DNA of 64,000 nucleotides from Granulicella sibirica (lineage in GTDB: Bacteria > Acidobacteriota > Terriglobia > Terriglobales > Acidobacteriaceae). The notes under the pieces are model-generated. The model did not search any database. It was not told the origin of the DNA and worked only from the letters and a program-made list of their open reading frames with translations. How positions within the stretch are numbered: position 1 is the first letter of the stretch; the number at the start of each line of letters is the position of its first letter. The stretch spans positions 620,001-684,000 of the forward strand of contig NZ_RDSM01000001.1 in NCBI RefSeq assembly GCF_004115155.1. The letters run 5' to 3'. Positions 46,264 through 53,936 of the stretch are shown piece after piece. Position numbers and translations under genes: made by a program.

Positions 46264-47620
46264 ACCTCCTGGGCGGGAGCCCGTATTCGCGAATCCGATT
46301 ACGCATCGTCCTGATGCTGATTCCCAGCATTTCAGCCGCTTGCGTGCGATTCCCCTGGGTCATCGTCAAGGTACTTTCAAGGTGGGCTCGTTCAAGCTGA
46401 CGAATAGGTGCTCCTGGATTGAACATCGGAACTGAGGCCGGAACCGAAGCAACCTTGCTACGTCCCTGGAACTCTTGGTCAAAGCAAGAACCATCGAGCT
46501 CGACCCCAGGATGAAGCGAGCAGACGCGTCGCATAAAGTTACCAAGCTCCCGCACGTTGCCAGGCCAATGGTGAGCGTTAAGCCTCTCGATAAATTCTTC
46601 ACTGACCCGCTGGGCCGGACCGCGTCCTTTGGCTGAGAACTTATCCACGAAGTAATGCGCGAGCAGCTCAACGTCCCCCGCTCGATCCCGCAATGCTGGA
46701 AGCGTAAGCGGGATCACTGCAAGCCGATAGTACAAGTCACTTCGGAACTTGCCCTCCTCCACCATCGCGCTCAGGTTGACGTTGGTCGTTGCAATAACGC
46801 GGATGTCCACCTTCACCGAACGCGTCTCCCCAAGGCGTTCGAACTCACGCTCTTGGAGTGCGCGCAGTAACTTAGGCTGAAGGTTCAGCGGCATGTCACC
46901 GATCTCATCGAGTAGCAGCGTGCCACCATTGGCCAGTTCGAACTTCCCGGCTTTGGCGGTCGTAGCTCCCGTGAAGGCACCGCGCGCATGCCCAAACAAT
47001 TCGCTCTCAAGAAGGTGTTCAGGAACCGCCGCGCAGTTGACTGCGATAAATGGCTTACGGCTCCTGTCGCTTGCGTCATGGATAAACCGTGCAAGCAACT
47101 CTTTCCCCGTCCCACTTTCTGCTTCCACCAGGACATCGGCATCCGTCGTCGCCGCTGCTCTTGCCCGCTCAAGCGAGCGCAATAACTGCGGTGCCCGTCC
47201 AACAATACTCCTCGCCTCAGAGTGATCCGCGCGAGGGGCGGCCGCACTAGCCCGCATCACCCGTGAGGCGGCCTCTTCGAGTTGCTCAAAAGATACAGGT
47301 TTGGTGAGATAGTCGAACGCTCCGCTCCGCATGGCCTGCACGGCGTCCGGAACGTTCCCGAAGGCGGTCAGTAGAATCACCGCCGTGCTGGACGACATCT
47401 TCCTGGCGGAGCGCATGACGTCAAGTCCATCACCATCCGGCATACGCATGTCGCTGACAACGAGCTGGAAGTCCTTGTTCTCCAGAAGTTGCGTTGCTTC
47501 GTTCACTCCGCTGGCCGTCTCAACTGCCCAGCCGTTCCGCGCAAAGCTGACGCGGAGCGCAGTACGTATTCCAGCCTCATCGTCGACGATAAGGACCGAG
47601 GATGGGTTCGTGAATGTCAT
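46256..47620 (-). CDS. NtrC-family sigma-54 response regulator (FlrC/FleR-like)
   Basis: 454 aa. Receiver domain (VLIVDDEAGIRTAL; phospho-acceptor in LVVSDMRMPDGDG; LTKPV) at about 7-118. AAA+ domain with EAESGTGKELLARF (Walker A) and the sigma-54 contact loop GAFTGA. A Fis-type helix-turn-helix closes the protein (NRTQAAEMLGISIRTMRNRI). ATG 47620 overlaps the kinase stop (ATGA); the frame extends upstream without a receiver-type start. Likely activates the sigma-54 flagellar promoters. Confidence 0.93.
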   Translation of the reverse strand: MTFTNPSSVLIVDDEAGIRTALRVSFARNGWAVETASGVNEATQLLENKDFQLVVSDMRMPDGDGLDVMRSARKMSSSTAVILLTAFGNVPDAVQAMRSGAFDYLTKPVSFEQLEEAASRVMRASAAAPRADHSEARSIVGRAPQLLRSLERARAAATTDADVLVEAESGTGKELLARFIHDASDRSRKPFIAVNCAAVPEHLLESELFGHARGAFTGATTAKAGKFELANGGTLLLDEIGDMPLNLQPKLLRALQEREFERLGETRSVKVDIRVIATTNVNLSAMVEEGKFRSDLYYRLAVIPLTLPALRDRAGDVELLAHYFVDKFSAKGRGPAQRVSEEFIERLNAHHWPGNVRELGNFMRRVCSLHPGVELDGSCFDQEFQGRSKVASVPASVPMFNPGAPIRQLERAHLESTLTMTQGNRTQAAEMLGISIRTMRNRIREYGLPPRRYA

Positions 47621-48867
47621 AGGGCGGGTATCTCCACGAAAAAGGTAGTTCCGACGTTCACTTCGCTGACGACACGAATCTTGCCTTCGTGCTGCCTTAC
47701 AATTTGCTCGCATACCGCGAGGCCAAGCCCGGAGGTGTTGCCGCTGCCGCTGAAGCCGGGACGAAAGATCTCGTTGATATGTTCTAGAGCAATTCCATCG
47801 CCAGTATCCGCGAACTCGATCACGGCGTAGTTATTCAGGTAATTATTTTTGTCTCGGTCCACTCGGGCTGAGACACGGACCGCGCCACCCTTGTGTGTGT
47901 GCCGAATCGCGTTACACACAATGTTGAGAACAACCTGCTGCAACGCACTGGAATTTCCCAGCACTTTGACGATAGGATCCGCAGTGAAAAACAGGGAGAC
48001 ACCAGCTTGTTGCGCGATTGGCCGAACGAATTCAACGCTGCTGCGGAGCGCCTCGGAAAGGTCCAGCGCCACTAGCGAGGGGAATCCGACGCCATGAAAA
48101 CTAAGAACATTATTGACGGTGCCACCCAGCGATCGGATTCCAGCACGTAAATGCGATACCCACTCCGCCGCATCCTCGCCCCCATCGGCGATCAGACCCG
48201 CAAAGAGCTCGAGACTGGCGAGAGGGTTTCTAATTTCATGAGCGAGTGTCGTCGCGACTTCCGAAAGAGCCGTCGCCTTCCGTGCGCGCTCTCGCTCATG
48301 CTCCGCCTGTTTATGAAGAGTGACGTCCCGGAGGATCAGAATCGTCTGCTGATGCTCTGGACCGTATGAGTCGCTGAAGAGTCGCCGGTCATGAACAGAG
48401 AGCCAGCGCTTCATGCCACCAGACGTACGGCAGAACTCCTGTTCGTCTTCCGCACTGCTGTTACGCGTTAGAAAGCCCGCCAGATCGATACCGGCCTTCA
48501 CCGAGATACTGACCAGGTCGTCGATCGTTTCCGAACCGAGATCCAGCAACCGGCGTCCTTCGGGATTGATCATCGAGACGGAGCAGTCACCCTCCACGAC
48601 TAACACACCGCAAGGCATCGAAGCCACGATCTGTTGCAGCGCTCCATGAACCCGCTGGTTCTCTGCCAGGCTTGCCTTCAGCGCGGAGTTGCGATCCGCC
48701 AGTTCATGGCTGAGGTGAGTTACTTCCTGTTGCAGCGTTGCGTAGGAAGCCTCCAGGCGAGCCGACGCCGAGATGAACTCGGAGAAGGCGTCTGCCAGGA
48801 GAAATACCTCGGGCTGACCGGCGCAGGCAGAGGTATTTATTGGCTCGAGATGAGAGAGAGGCTGCAT
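47617..48867 (-). CDS. PAS sensor histidine kinase (FlrB/FleS-like)
   Basis: 416 aa, no transmembrane segment. N-terminal coiled coil (about 30-75), PAS domain (about 78-195), H-box ALSEVATTLAHEIRNPLASLE (phospho-His about residue 217), and a HATPase domain with NAIRHTHKGG, FADTGDGI and SGLGLAVC. A cytosolic kinase next to an NtrC-like regulator in a flagellar cluster matches FlrB/FleS/FlgS, which sense basal-body assembly. Confidence 0.92.
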   Translation of the reverse strand: MQPLSHLEPINTSACAGQPEVFLLADAFSEFISASARLEASYATLQQEVTHLSHELADRNSALKASLAENQRVHGALQQIVASMPCGVLVVEGDCSVSMINPEGRRLLDLGSETIDDLVSISVKAGIDLAGFLTRNSSAEDEQEFCRTSGGMKRWLSVHDRRLFSDSYGPEHQQTILILRDVTLHKQAEHERERARKATALSEVATTLAHEIRNPLASLELFAGLIADGGEDAAEWVSHLRAGIRSLGGTVNNVLSFHGVGFPSLVALDLSEALRSSVEFVRPIAQQAGVSLFFTADPIVKVLGNSSALQQVVLNIVCNAIRHTHKGGAVRVSARVDRDKNNYLNNYAVIEFADTGDGIALEHINEIFRPGFSGSGNTSGLGLAVCEQIVRQHEGKIRVVSEVNVGTTFFVEIPAL

Positions 48868-48904
48868 CTGCAGTTACAAGATGCAAGCTGAGGGCCATAG
48901 CTAT

Positions 48905-50017
48905 CTAGAGCAGAATATCTTTAGCGGCGATCTCGCGCGCCGTGCCCGCCATAATGCTGGCGCGCTCGATCACGTTCCTGAGCTCACGTACATTCCCAGG
49001 CCAGTCATGTTTATAGAGCGCCTCGATAGCCTCAGGAGTAACCGTAACTCCGGGGCAGAACTTGGTCGCAAAGAAGTGCGCGAGTGCCGTAACGTCATTC
49101 TCTCGTTCCCGCAACGGCGCAAGCCGGATCGGAAAGACAGCCAGACGATAGTACAGATCTTCGCGAAATAACTTCTGTTTGACGAGGTTCGGTAACTCCG
49201 CGTTCGTCGCCGCGACGACACGGACGTCCACCCTCAGGTTGTCATTGCTCCCAAGCCGCTGCACTTCACCCTGCTCGACAAAGCGGAGAATCTTACTCTG
49301 CAGAGAAAGAGGCATATCTCCAATTTCATCAAGAAAGAGGGTTCCACCATGCGCGGCGTGAATGCGCCCAATCCGCGACTGCATTGCCCCCGTAAACGCG
49401 CCTTTTGCATAGCCGAACAGCTCGGCTTCCAGGAGTGCCTCCGGAATCGCGGCGCAGTTGACAACGATGAACGGCGCTTTCTGCCGCGGGCTGATCATGT
49501 GAACAGCCTGGGCGATCAGATCCTTCCCCGTTCCGCTCTCCCCCGTAACCAGCACAGTTGTATCTCGCGCGGCCACCATATGCGTGAGCGCATACGCGTG
49601 CTGCATCGGGGCTGAACTCCCAACCATCCCCCGCAGGCCGGGAGTCCCGGTAGAACTGCGAACATAAGTCGTGGGTTTGACTACCGGCTTTACCGGAAGA
49701 GACGAAGTCGTTCCCTGATACAGCAGTTCCGCGAGTCTCGAAGCGAAGGGGGTCGGTGAGGTGCTGCCAACCAGCAGATGGCCGGTCGTCGTGTTCATCG
49801 TTAGAACTTCGATACCAGGAAACTGCTGACGGACCAGCCCGCAGAACTCGGCGGGAAGCAAGTCCGGCAACACGGGATCGAGGAGCAGGACCCCGGTTTC
49901 CTTATCAGCGTGCAGCAGGTCGAGTGCTTCAGCCCCACTCTTCGCTTCGGTCAGATTCCAGCGAAGAGGGGCGAGCCGGCCGCGCAGCTCCTCGCGAAAA
50001 GAAGTATTGCCGCTCAC
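48905..50017 (-). CDS. FleQ-like AAA+ sigma-54 activator lacking a DNA-binding domain
   Basis: 370 aa. AAA+ region: TGESGTGKDLIAQAV (Walker A), GYAKGAFTGAMQSR (sigma-54 loop), GGTLFLDEIGDM (Walker B), and WPGNVRELRNVIERA. The N-terminus is a degenerate receiver-like domain. Coding similarity continues upstream (HILLV) to a frame with no ATG/GTG/TTG, so GTG 50017 cuts the first beta strand. The protein ends ...AAKDILL just after the AAA+ lid with no helix-turn-helix. The next gene starts 37 bp later. It heads the regulator cluster. Confidence 0.85.
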   Translation of the reverse strand: MSGNTSFREELRGRLAPLRWNLTEAKSGAEALDLLHADKETGVLLLDPVLPDLLPAEFCGLVRQQFPGIEVLTMNTTTGHLLVGSTSPTPFASRLAELLYQGTTSSLPVKPVVKPTTYVRSSTGTPGLRGMVGSSAPMQHAYALTHMVAARDTTVLVTGESGTGKDLIAQAVHMISPRQKAPFIVVNCAAIPEALLEAELFGYAKGAFTGAMQSRIGRIHAAHGGTLFLDEIGDMPLSLQSKILRFVEQGEVQRLGSNDNLRVDVRVVAATNAELPNLVKQKLFREDLYYRLAVFPIRLAPLRERENDVTALAHFFATKFCPGVTVTPEAIEALYKHDWPGNVRELRNVIERASIMAGTAREIAAKDILL

Positions 50018-50245
50018 CAGCAGAATGTGGACAGCCGCGTTATCTTCCCTTCGACGCGTATTGATACTGGTATCTGAAAGTGTTATGCGGAGGTTCCTTT
50101 CTCACACAGGACCGCGTCAGCGCATTACGGTCATGGATCAGACGTTTAGCCTATCTTACTCTCCACTTTCAGTTTTCTCGATACCCAAACATTTCGCCGT
50201 ATCAGCGTGCCTTTCGAGATAATGTTTACGGTGAGCAGGACCAGC
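50018..50245. promoter_or_regulatory. Intergenic region upstream of the FleQ-like gene
   Basis: 228 bp between two minus-strand genes, the OmpR-type regulator (ending 50246) and the FleQ-like gene (starting 50017). It should contain the promoter of the regulatory cascade. No convincing sigma-54 or sigma-28 site, terminator or gene was found. Confidence 0.35.
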
Positions 50246-51034
50246 TTACGCGTTCGCCTGGAAAAGATACCCCATCCCGCGCACAGTGCGGATGAGCTTC
50301 TCATCGTGCCCTTCGTCGAGCTTATCGCGGAGGTACTTGATGTACACGTCCACAATGTTTGTGTTCGCCTCCGCCGGCATGTTCCAGACCTCTTGCGACA
50401 GCATCGACCGCGTTAGGGTCTTCCCCGGATTTTGCATCATGTACTCCAGCAGCGCGAACTCCCGAGGCGTCAGGTCAATGCTGCGCCCGTCACGCTCCAC
50501 CCGGCACTGGTCCGCGCACAGAGTCACCTTGCTCGTCCGCTGGGCCACCATCTGGCTCGTCGATCCAGCACGGCGCCGGAGAACCCGCACCCGCGCCATC
50601 AACTCCAGGAGCGAAAACGGCTTCAACAGATAGTCGTCAGCACCCTGGTCGAGCGCCAGAACGCGATCCTCCACGCCGCCACGCACGCTCAGCGAGAGAA
50701 CCCGGAGGTCAGGGCGGCGTGAGCGCAGGTTCTGCAGCACGGCGGCTCCGTCCATATCCGCCAGATCGAGGTCGAGGATCAGAAGATGGTAAGGCTTGAT
50801 TTCCAATAGACTCGTCGCCTCGGCCATGTCATGTGTGACATCCGCCGACACCGACTCCGAAGCCAGCCCGGTTGCCAGCAGACGGGCGAGCGACGCACTT
50901 CCTTCAACGATCAGAACACGATACGAAACCGCGGGAGTCGTCTCCGTCATCCCGAATGGGGGGAATCCCGTCTGGTTCATCATCGGGAAAAACTTTGCCA
51001 GCGTTCCGGTTTGTTCTGCCATCATTGTCTGCAT
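50246..51034 (-). CDS. OmpR-family response regulator with altered acidic pocket
   Basis: 262 aa. A 37-residue N-terminal extension precedes a receiver domain (about 38-152) and a winged helix (about 168-258; LTPREFALLEYMMQNPGKTL, VDVYIKYLRDKLDE, IRTVRGMGYLF). ATG 51034 has GAGGAG 8 nt upstream, so the extension is real. The phospho-acceptor region LILDLDLADMDG and LLKPF are kept, but the acidic pair reads VEGS instead of VEDE/VDDD. No partner kinase is adjacent. Confidence 0.9.
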   Translation of the reverse strand: MQTMMAEQTGTLAKFFPMMNQTGFPPFGMTETTPAVSYRVLIVEGSASLARLLATGLASESVSADVTHDMAEATSLLEIKPYHLLILDLDLADMDGAAVLQNLRSRRPDLRVLSLSVRGGVEDRVLALDQGADDYLLKPFSLLELMARVRVLRRRAGSTSQMVAQRTSKVTLCADQCRVERDGRSIDLTPREFALLEYMMQNPGKTLTRSMLSQEVWNMPAEANTNIVDVYIKYLRDKLDEGHDEKLIRTVRGMGYLFQANA

Positions 51035-51099
51035 GTCTGCTCTCCTCAGGCCTTGATTACCTTATAGCAGTCCCATTTTGGCAATGAAAGGGCTTGACG

Positions 51100-51115
51100 T
51101 GGTACTTAAGTACCA
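51100..51115. promoter_or_regulatory. 16-bp perfect palindrome in the divergent promoter region
   Basis: TGGTACTTAAGTACCA is exactly self-complementary. It lies 65 bp from the OmpR-type regulator start and 60 bp from the PilZ start. TTGACG immediately precedes it on the plus strand, so an operator overlapping a promoter is likely. The regulator that binds is unknown; the OmpR-type protein is a candidate by proximity. Confidence 0.5.
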
Positions 51116-51175
51116 TTGAGAAGAGCAAATCGGGTGACTGACTCTGCTAGGATAAAGTTGCCGCAGGGCCGTCTC

Positions 51176-51523
51176 ATGCCCAGCCAAACAATTTTCCCTA
51201 TGCGCAATTTCCTCTATCGTCTCCCTCGATTCAAGACGGACCTCCCCATGGACTTCATCCTCGGAGAGGCCGTCATCATTGGAACCTGCATTAATATCAG
51301 CGAGTCGGGCCTGCGTGGTCCATTTTCGAGCCCCGTTCCGGCTGGAGCGGACGGTTTGCTCACCCTTTACCACGGAGAGACAAGCTTCCAGGTCGATGCT
51401 CACGTCGAGTCGTTCCGCTCTGGAGAGGCTCGCGTTCGTTTCGTTTTGAAGTCGGATCAGGAACTCGAAGATCTGCGTGCATTCCTGAAGTTACTCACTC
51501 CGGTTCCCCTCTGGCGCCGGTGA
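51176..51523 (+). CDS. PilZ-domain protein
   Basis: 115 aa. The PilZ pattern is visible: YRLPRFKTDLPMDF followed by NISESG. The second motif fits (D/N)xSxxG, but the first position of RxxxR is Tyr, which may weaken c-di-GMP binding. ATG 51176 follows AGGG; the frame is open from 51116. Its last 33 bp overlap the end of the convergent motB. A YcgR-like motor role is inferred from the neighbourhood only. Confidence 0.72.
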   Translation: MPSQTIFPMRNFLYRLPRFKTDLPMDFILGEAVIIGTCINISESGLRGPFSSPVPAGADGLLTLYHGETSFQVDAHVESFRSGEARVRFVLKSDQELEDLRAFLKLLTPVPLWRR

Positions 51524-52510
51524 GGGCGCTGGCGCCTTCGTTCGGGTGAAGAGGCCCTTCGCGCGCGCCATCAGACTTATCGATGGCTTCTCGGCAGCCG
51601 GTGCACCACTCTCCGCCTTGGCTTTTTCTTCCGGCGCAGTTCCCGCTTCCGGCTTGGAACTTGTACCGTCCGCTTTTGCGGACTCCTTTGGTGCGTCTTT
51701 GCTACCCTCCTTCGGCGCTTCCTTTCCGCCTTCCTTGGGTGTTTCCTTCCCGCCTTCCTTGGCTATTTCCTTGGGCTTTTCCCGCACCGGCAGGTTCTGC
51801 ACGACGAGCGAGATCCTGCGGTTCGAGGCGTCGAACGGCTTATCCGGCGTGTGGAGGCGCTGGTCGGCGAAACCTCTCACCTGCGAAACCTGGTTCAAAC
51901 GAACGCCATCGTTCTGCATTGACCGCCTGGCGACATTGGCGCGATCGGTAGAAAGCTCCCAGTTCCCGTACGGCCCCTTGCTCGAGTAAGGCTGCGCGTC
52001 GGTATGCCCTTCGATCGAAATGTTGTTCGGCAGGTTCTTCAACTGCTCGGAGAGAACCTTCAGCAACTCCTCCAGAGCGGGCGTTGGCTGCGCGCTTCCT
52101 GACTGGAAAAACGTCCCCTTCTCGTCCTCGATCAGCTCGATCCGGAGGCCTTCCTCCGTAATCGAGATCTCGATCTGCTTCTTCAGCTTATTCAGCATGT
52201 TGATGCTGTCGATCGCCTTCATCAGGTCCGCCTTGAGGGCGGCCATGTCGTCCTTCTTCTCTTTGGACTGCTCTTTAGGCTGCGGCTTGCCCTCGGAGCC
52301 TTTCTTGCTGGCAGTCCCCTTTGGATCGTTGAAGTAGCCGGCAATCTCCTCCTGGGTCTGCTTGTTGGTGGAGCTCAGCAGCCAGAGCACGATGAAGAGG
52401 GCCATCATCGCGGTCACGAAGTCGGCGTAGGCGACCTTCCAGGCTCCGCCGTGATGTCCGCCGTGACCACTGACCTTCTTGATGACGATGATCGGTTGTT
52501 CGTCTGCCAT
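51491..52510 (-). CDS. motB: Flagellar stator protein MotB (copy 2, long tail)
   Basis: 339 aa. The membrane helix contains the ion-binding Asp (AYADFVTAMMALFIVLWLLS). An OmpA-like peptidoglycan-binding domain (ISIEGHTDAQPYSSKGPYGNWELSTDRAN; NRRISLVV) lies at about 130-250. An unusual about 85-residue Lys/Glu/Pro/Ala-rich tail contains four tandem KEGGKE(T/A)PKE-like units (about 248-280). 10 bp after the second motA. Confidence 0.92.
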   Translation of the reverse strand: MADEQPIIVIKKVSGHGGHHGGAWKVAYADFVTAMMALFIVLWLLSSTNKQTQEEIAGYFNDPKGTASKKGSEGKPQPKEQSKEKKDDMAALKADLMKAIDSINMLNKLKKQIEISITEEGLRIELIEDEKGTFFQSGSAQPTPALEELLKVLSEQLKNLPNNISIEGHTDAQPYSSKGPYGNWELSTDRANVARRSMQNDGVRLNQVSQVRGFADQRLHTPDKPFDASNRRISLVVQNLPVREKPKEIAKEGGKETPKEGGKEAPKEGSKDAPKESAKADGTSSKPEAGTAPEEKAKAESGAPAAEKPSISLMARAKGLFTRTKAPAPSPAPEGNRSE

Positions 52511-52520
52511 GTCATGCCTC

Positions 52521-53390
52521 CTAGGCTGCTACTGCTGCACCCTTCGCACGGCAGGCCTTTTCGACCTCCTGGAAGCTCGGGCGCAGGTGGGCCGGAATGG
52601 CGCGGCGGGCAAGTTCGACCGCGAGGATCGGCGTTGTGCCCTTGATGAAGGCCATCATGACCACGCGGAGGATGTGGTAGTACGCGTGCTCCTGGTCGTT
52701 CAGCTTGCTCATCATCGAGGCAAGCGGACCGAGCACTCCGTAACACAGGAGAATTCCGAGGAAGGTTCCAACCAGAGCCGCGGCAACCTTGTGGCCGATT
52801 TCCTCGGGAGGTCCACCGAGCGCACCCATCGTGACGACGATTCCAAGGACGGCGGCGACGATTCCAAGACCCGGAAGCGCATCGGCGACGGTGTTCAAAG
52901 CGGTGGTCGGCAGAGCGGTACTCTGATGGTGAACTTCCATGTCGAGCTCCATCATCTGCTCGACATCGAAGGCGAGCACACCGCCCGTAATCGCCATGCG
53001 CATCGTGTCACAGACGAAGTCGCGAATGTGGTGGTCGTGCAGAAACTTCGGATAGGCCGCGAAGATAGTGCTCTTATCCGGACCTTCGACGTCGGCTTCG
53101 ATCGCGACCAGGCCTTCTTTGCGCGCCTTGGCGAACAGATCGAACATCATCTTCAACGTTTCGGTGTAGCGCTGCTTGGTGAAGGGCGACCCTTTCAGAA
53201 TGCCCATGACGCCAGCGATGATGCCCTTGAGAATATAAATCGGGTTCGCGACGATAAGGGTTCCGAGCGCCGCTCCCCCGATAGTGACCAGTTCGGCCGG
53301 CTGAATCAGGACGGCGAGCTGTCCTTTCTCCATCAGAAATCCGCCGATAACGGCGCCGATAACGACAACAATGCCAACAATCGAGATCAT
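52521..53390 (-). CDS. motA: Flagellar stator protein MotA (copy 2)
   Basis: 289 aa starting at ATG 53390 with membrane segment ISIVGIVVVIGAVIGGFLME. Four membrane helices, FVCDTMRMAITGGVLAFDVEQMMELD and GIVAAVLGIVVTMGALGG identify MotA. It is longer than copy 1 and more like the enterobacterial type. The frame is open to 53498 but the upstream part looks non-coding. Confidence 0.93.
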   Translation of the reverse strand: MISIVGIVVVIGAVIGGFLMEKGQLAVLIQPAELVTIGGAALGTLIVANPIYILKGIIAGVMGILKGSPFTKQRYTETLKMMFDLFAKARKEGLVAIEADVEGPDKSTIFAAYPKFLHDHHIRDFVCDTMRMAITGGVLAFDVEQMMELDMEVHHQSTALPTTALNTVADALPGLGIVAAVLGIVVTMGALGGPPEEIGHKVAAALVGTFLGILLCYGVLGPLASMMSKLNDQEHAYYHILRVVMMAFIKGTTPILAVELARRAIPAHLRPSFQEVEKACRAKGAAVAA

Positions 53391-53446
53391 GCGAGGGGCC
53401 TCTCCGGGTGTTCTGTCCAGCCTTCGGGCATGGATCAGCGTCCGCA

Positions 53447-53474
53447 CTATCGACAACCGCAGGTAACCCTTCCA
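53447..53474 (-). promoter_or_regulatory. Weak candidate sigma-28 promoter of motA-motB copy 2
   Basis: Minus strand TGGA, 16 nt, GTCGATAG: one mismatch in each half relative to the flgM site (TGAA-N16-GCCGATAG), with identical spacing. About 57 nt upstream of the motA start. Confidence 0.35.
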
Positions 53475-53622
53475 TACCCCATCCGGGGAATTGCTCACAC
53501 CTGGGCGCTTTCCGTAGCCTTGTTTGGATTACAGCTTCGCACTTCCCAGGCCACCCCCTCCCCATTGCCCGCGTCCAAGTCTTTTCCATGCAACGATATA
53601 CGGGGAGGATGTCCGCGTAAAT

Positions 53623-53800
53623 TAGACTAAGTAAAGGACTTAGGCGCAAATATTAGTAAAGAAAAGACTTAGCCACGGATGACAGCACGGCGCTTCGCCT
53701 TTTTCTTCACTGCTTAAATTGTAGACTGCCCACCATAACTAAAAGGACATTTCTATCTCTTTTGTTATGATGGAGTTATCCCATTTACCCCCTTGACAAG
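53623..53800 (+). repeat. Dispersed intergenic element, copy 2
   Basis: Plus strand: block with CTAAGTAAAGGACTTAG (6-bp arms) and AAATATTAGTA (53648-53658), then ACCATAACTAAAAGGACATT (53732-53751), 40 nt, CTTGACAAG (53792-53800). In addition CATAAC...TCTCTTTTGTTATG forms an inverted repeat around 53735-53769 not seen in copy 1. It lies in the 546-bp non-coding region between motA and the multicopper oxidase (53391-53936); 53801-53936 holds nothing recognisable. Confidence 0.7.
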
Positions 53801-53936
53801 ATTTTCAGCTCGTTATCAGACGCGGACAGATAGTCATCATTGAAGGGATAGAGCAGAGTCCGTTCGGAGTCAAAGCCATAGGGCGACGGCAGCAGTCACG
53901 GAAGCGCCAACGGCAAAAGCCTGGCTCCACAGCCTT

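Noticed and set aside
53408..53620. 70-codon plus-strand frame between motA and the multicopper oxidase
   Set aside because: No ribosome site or recognisable protein features; it overlaps the predicted motA promoter region.
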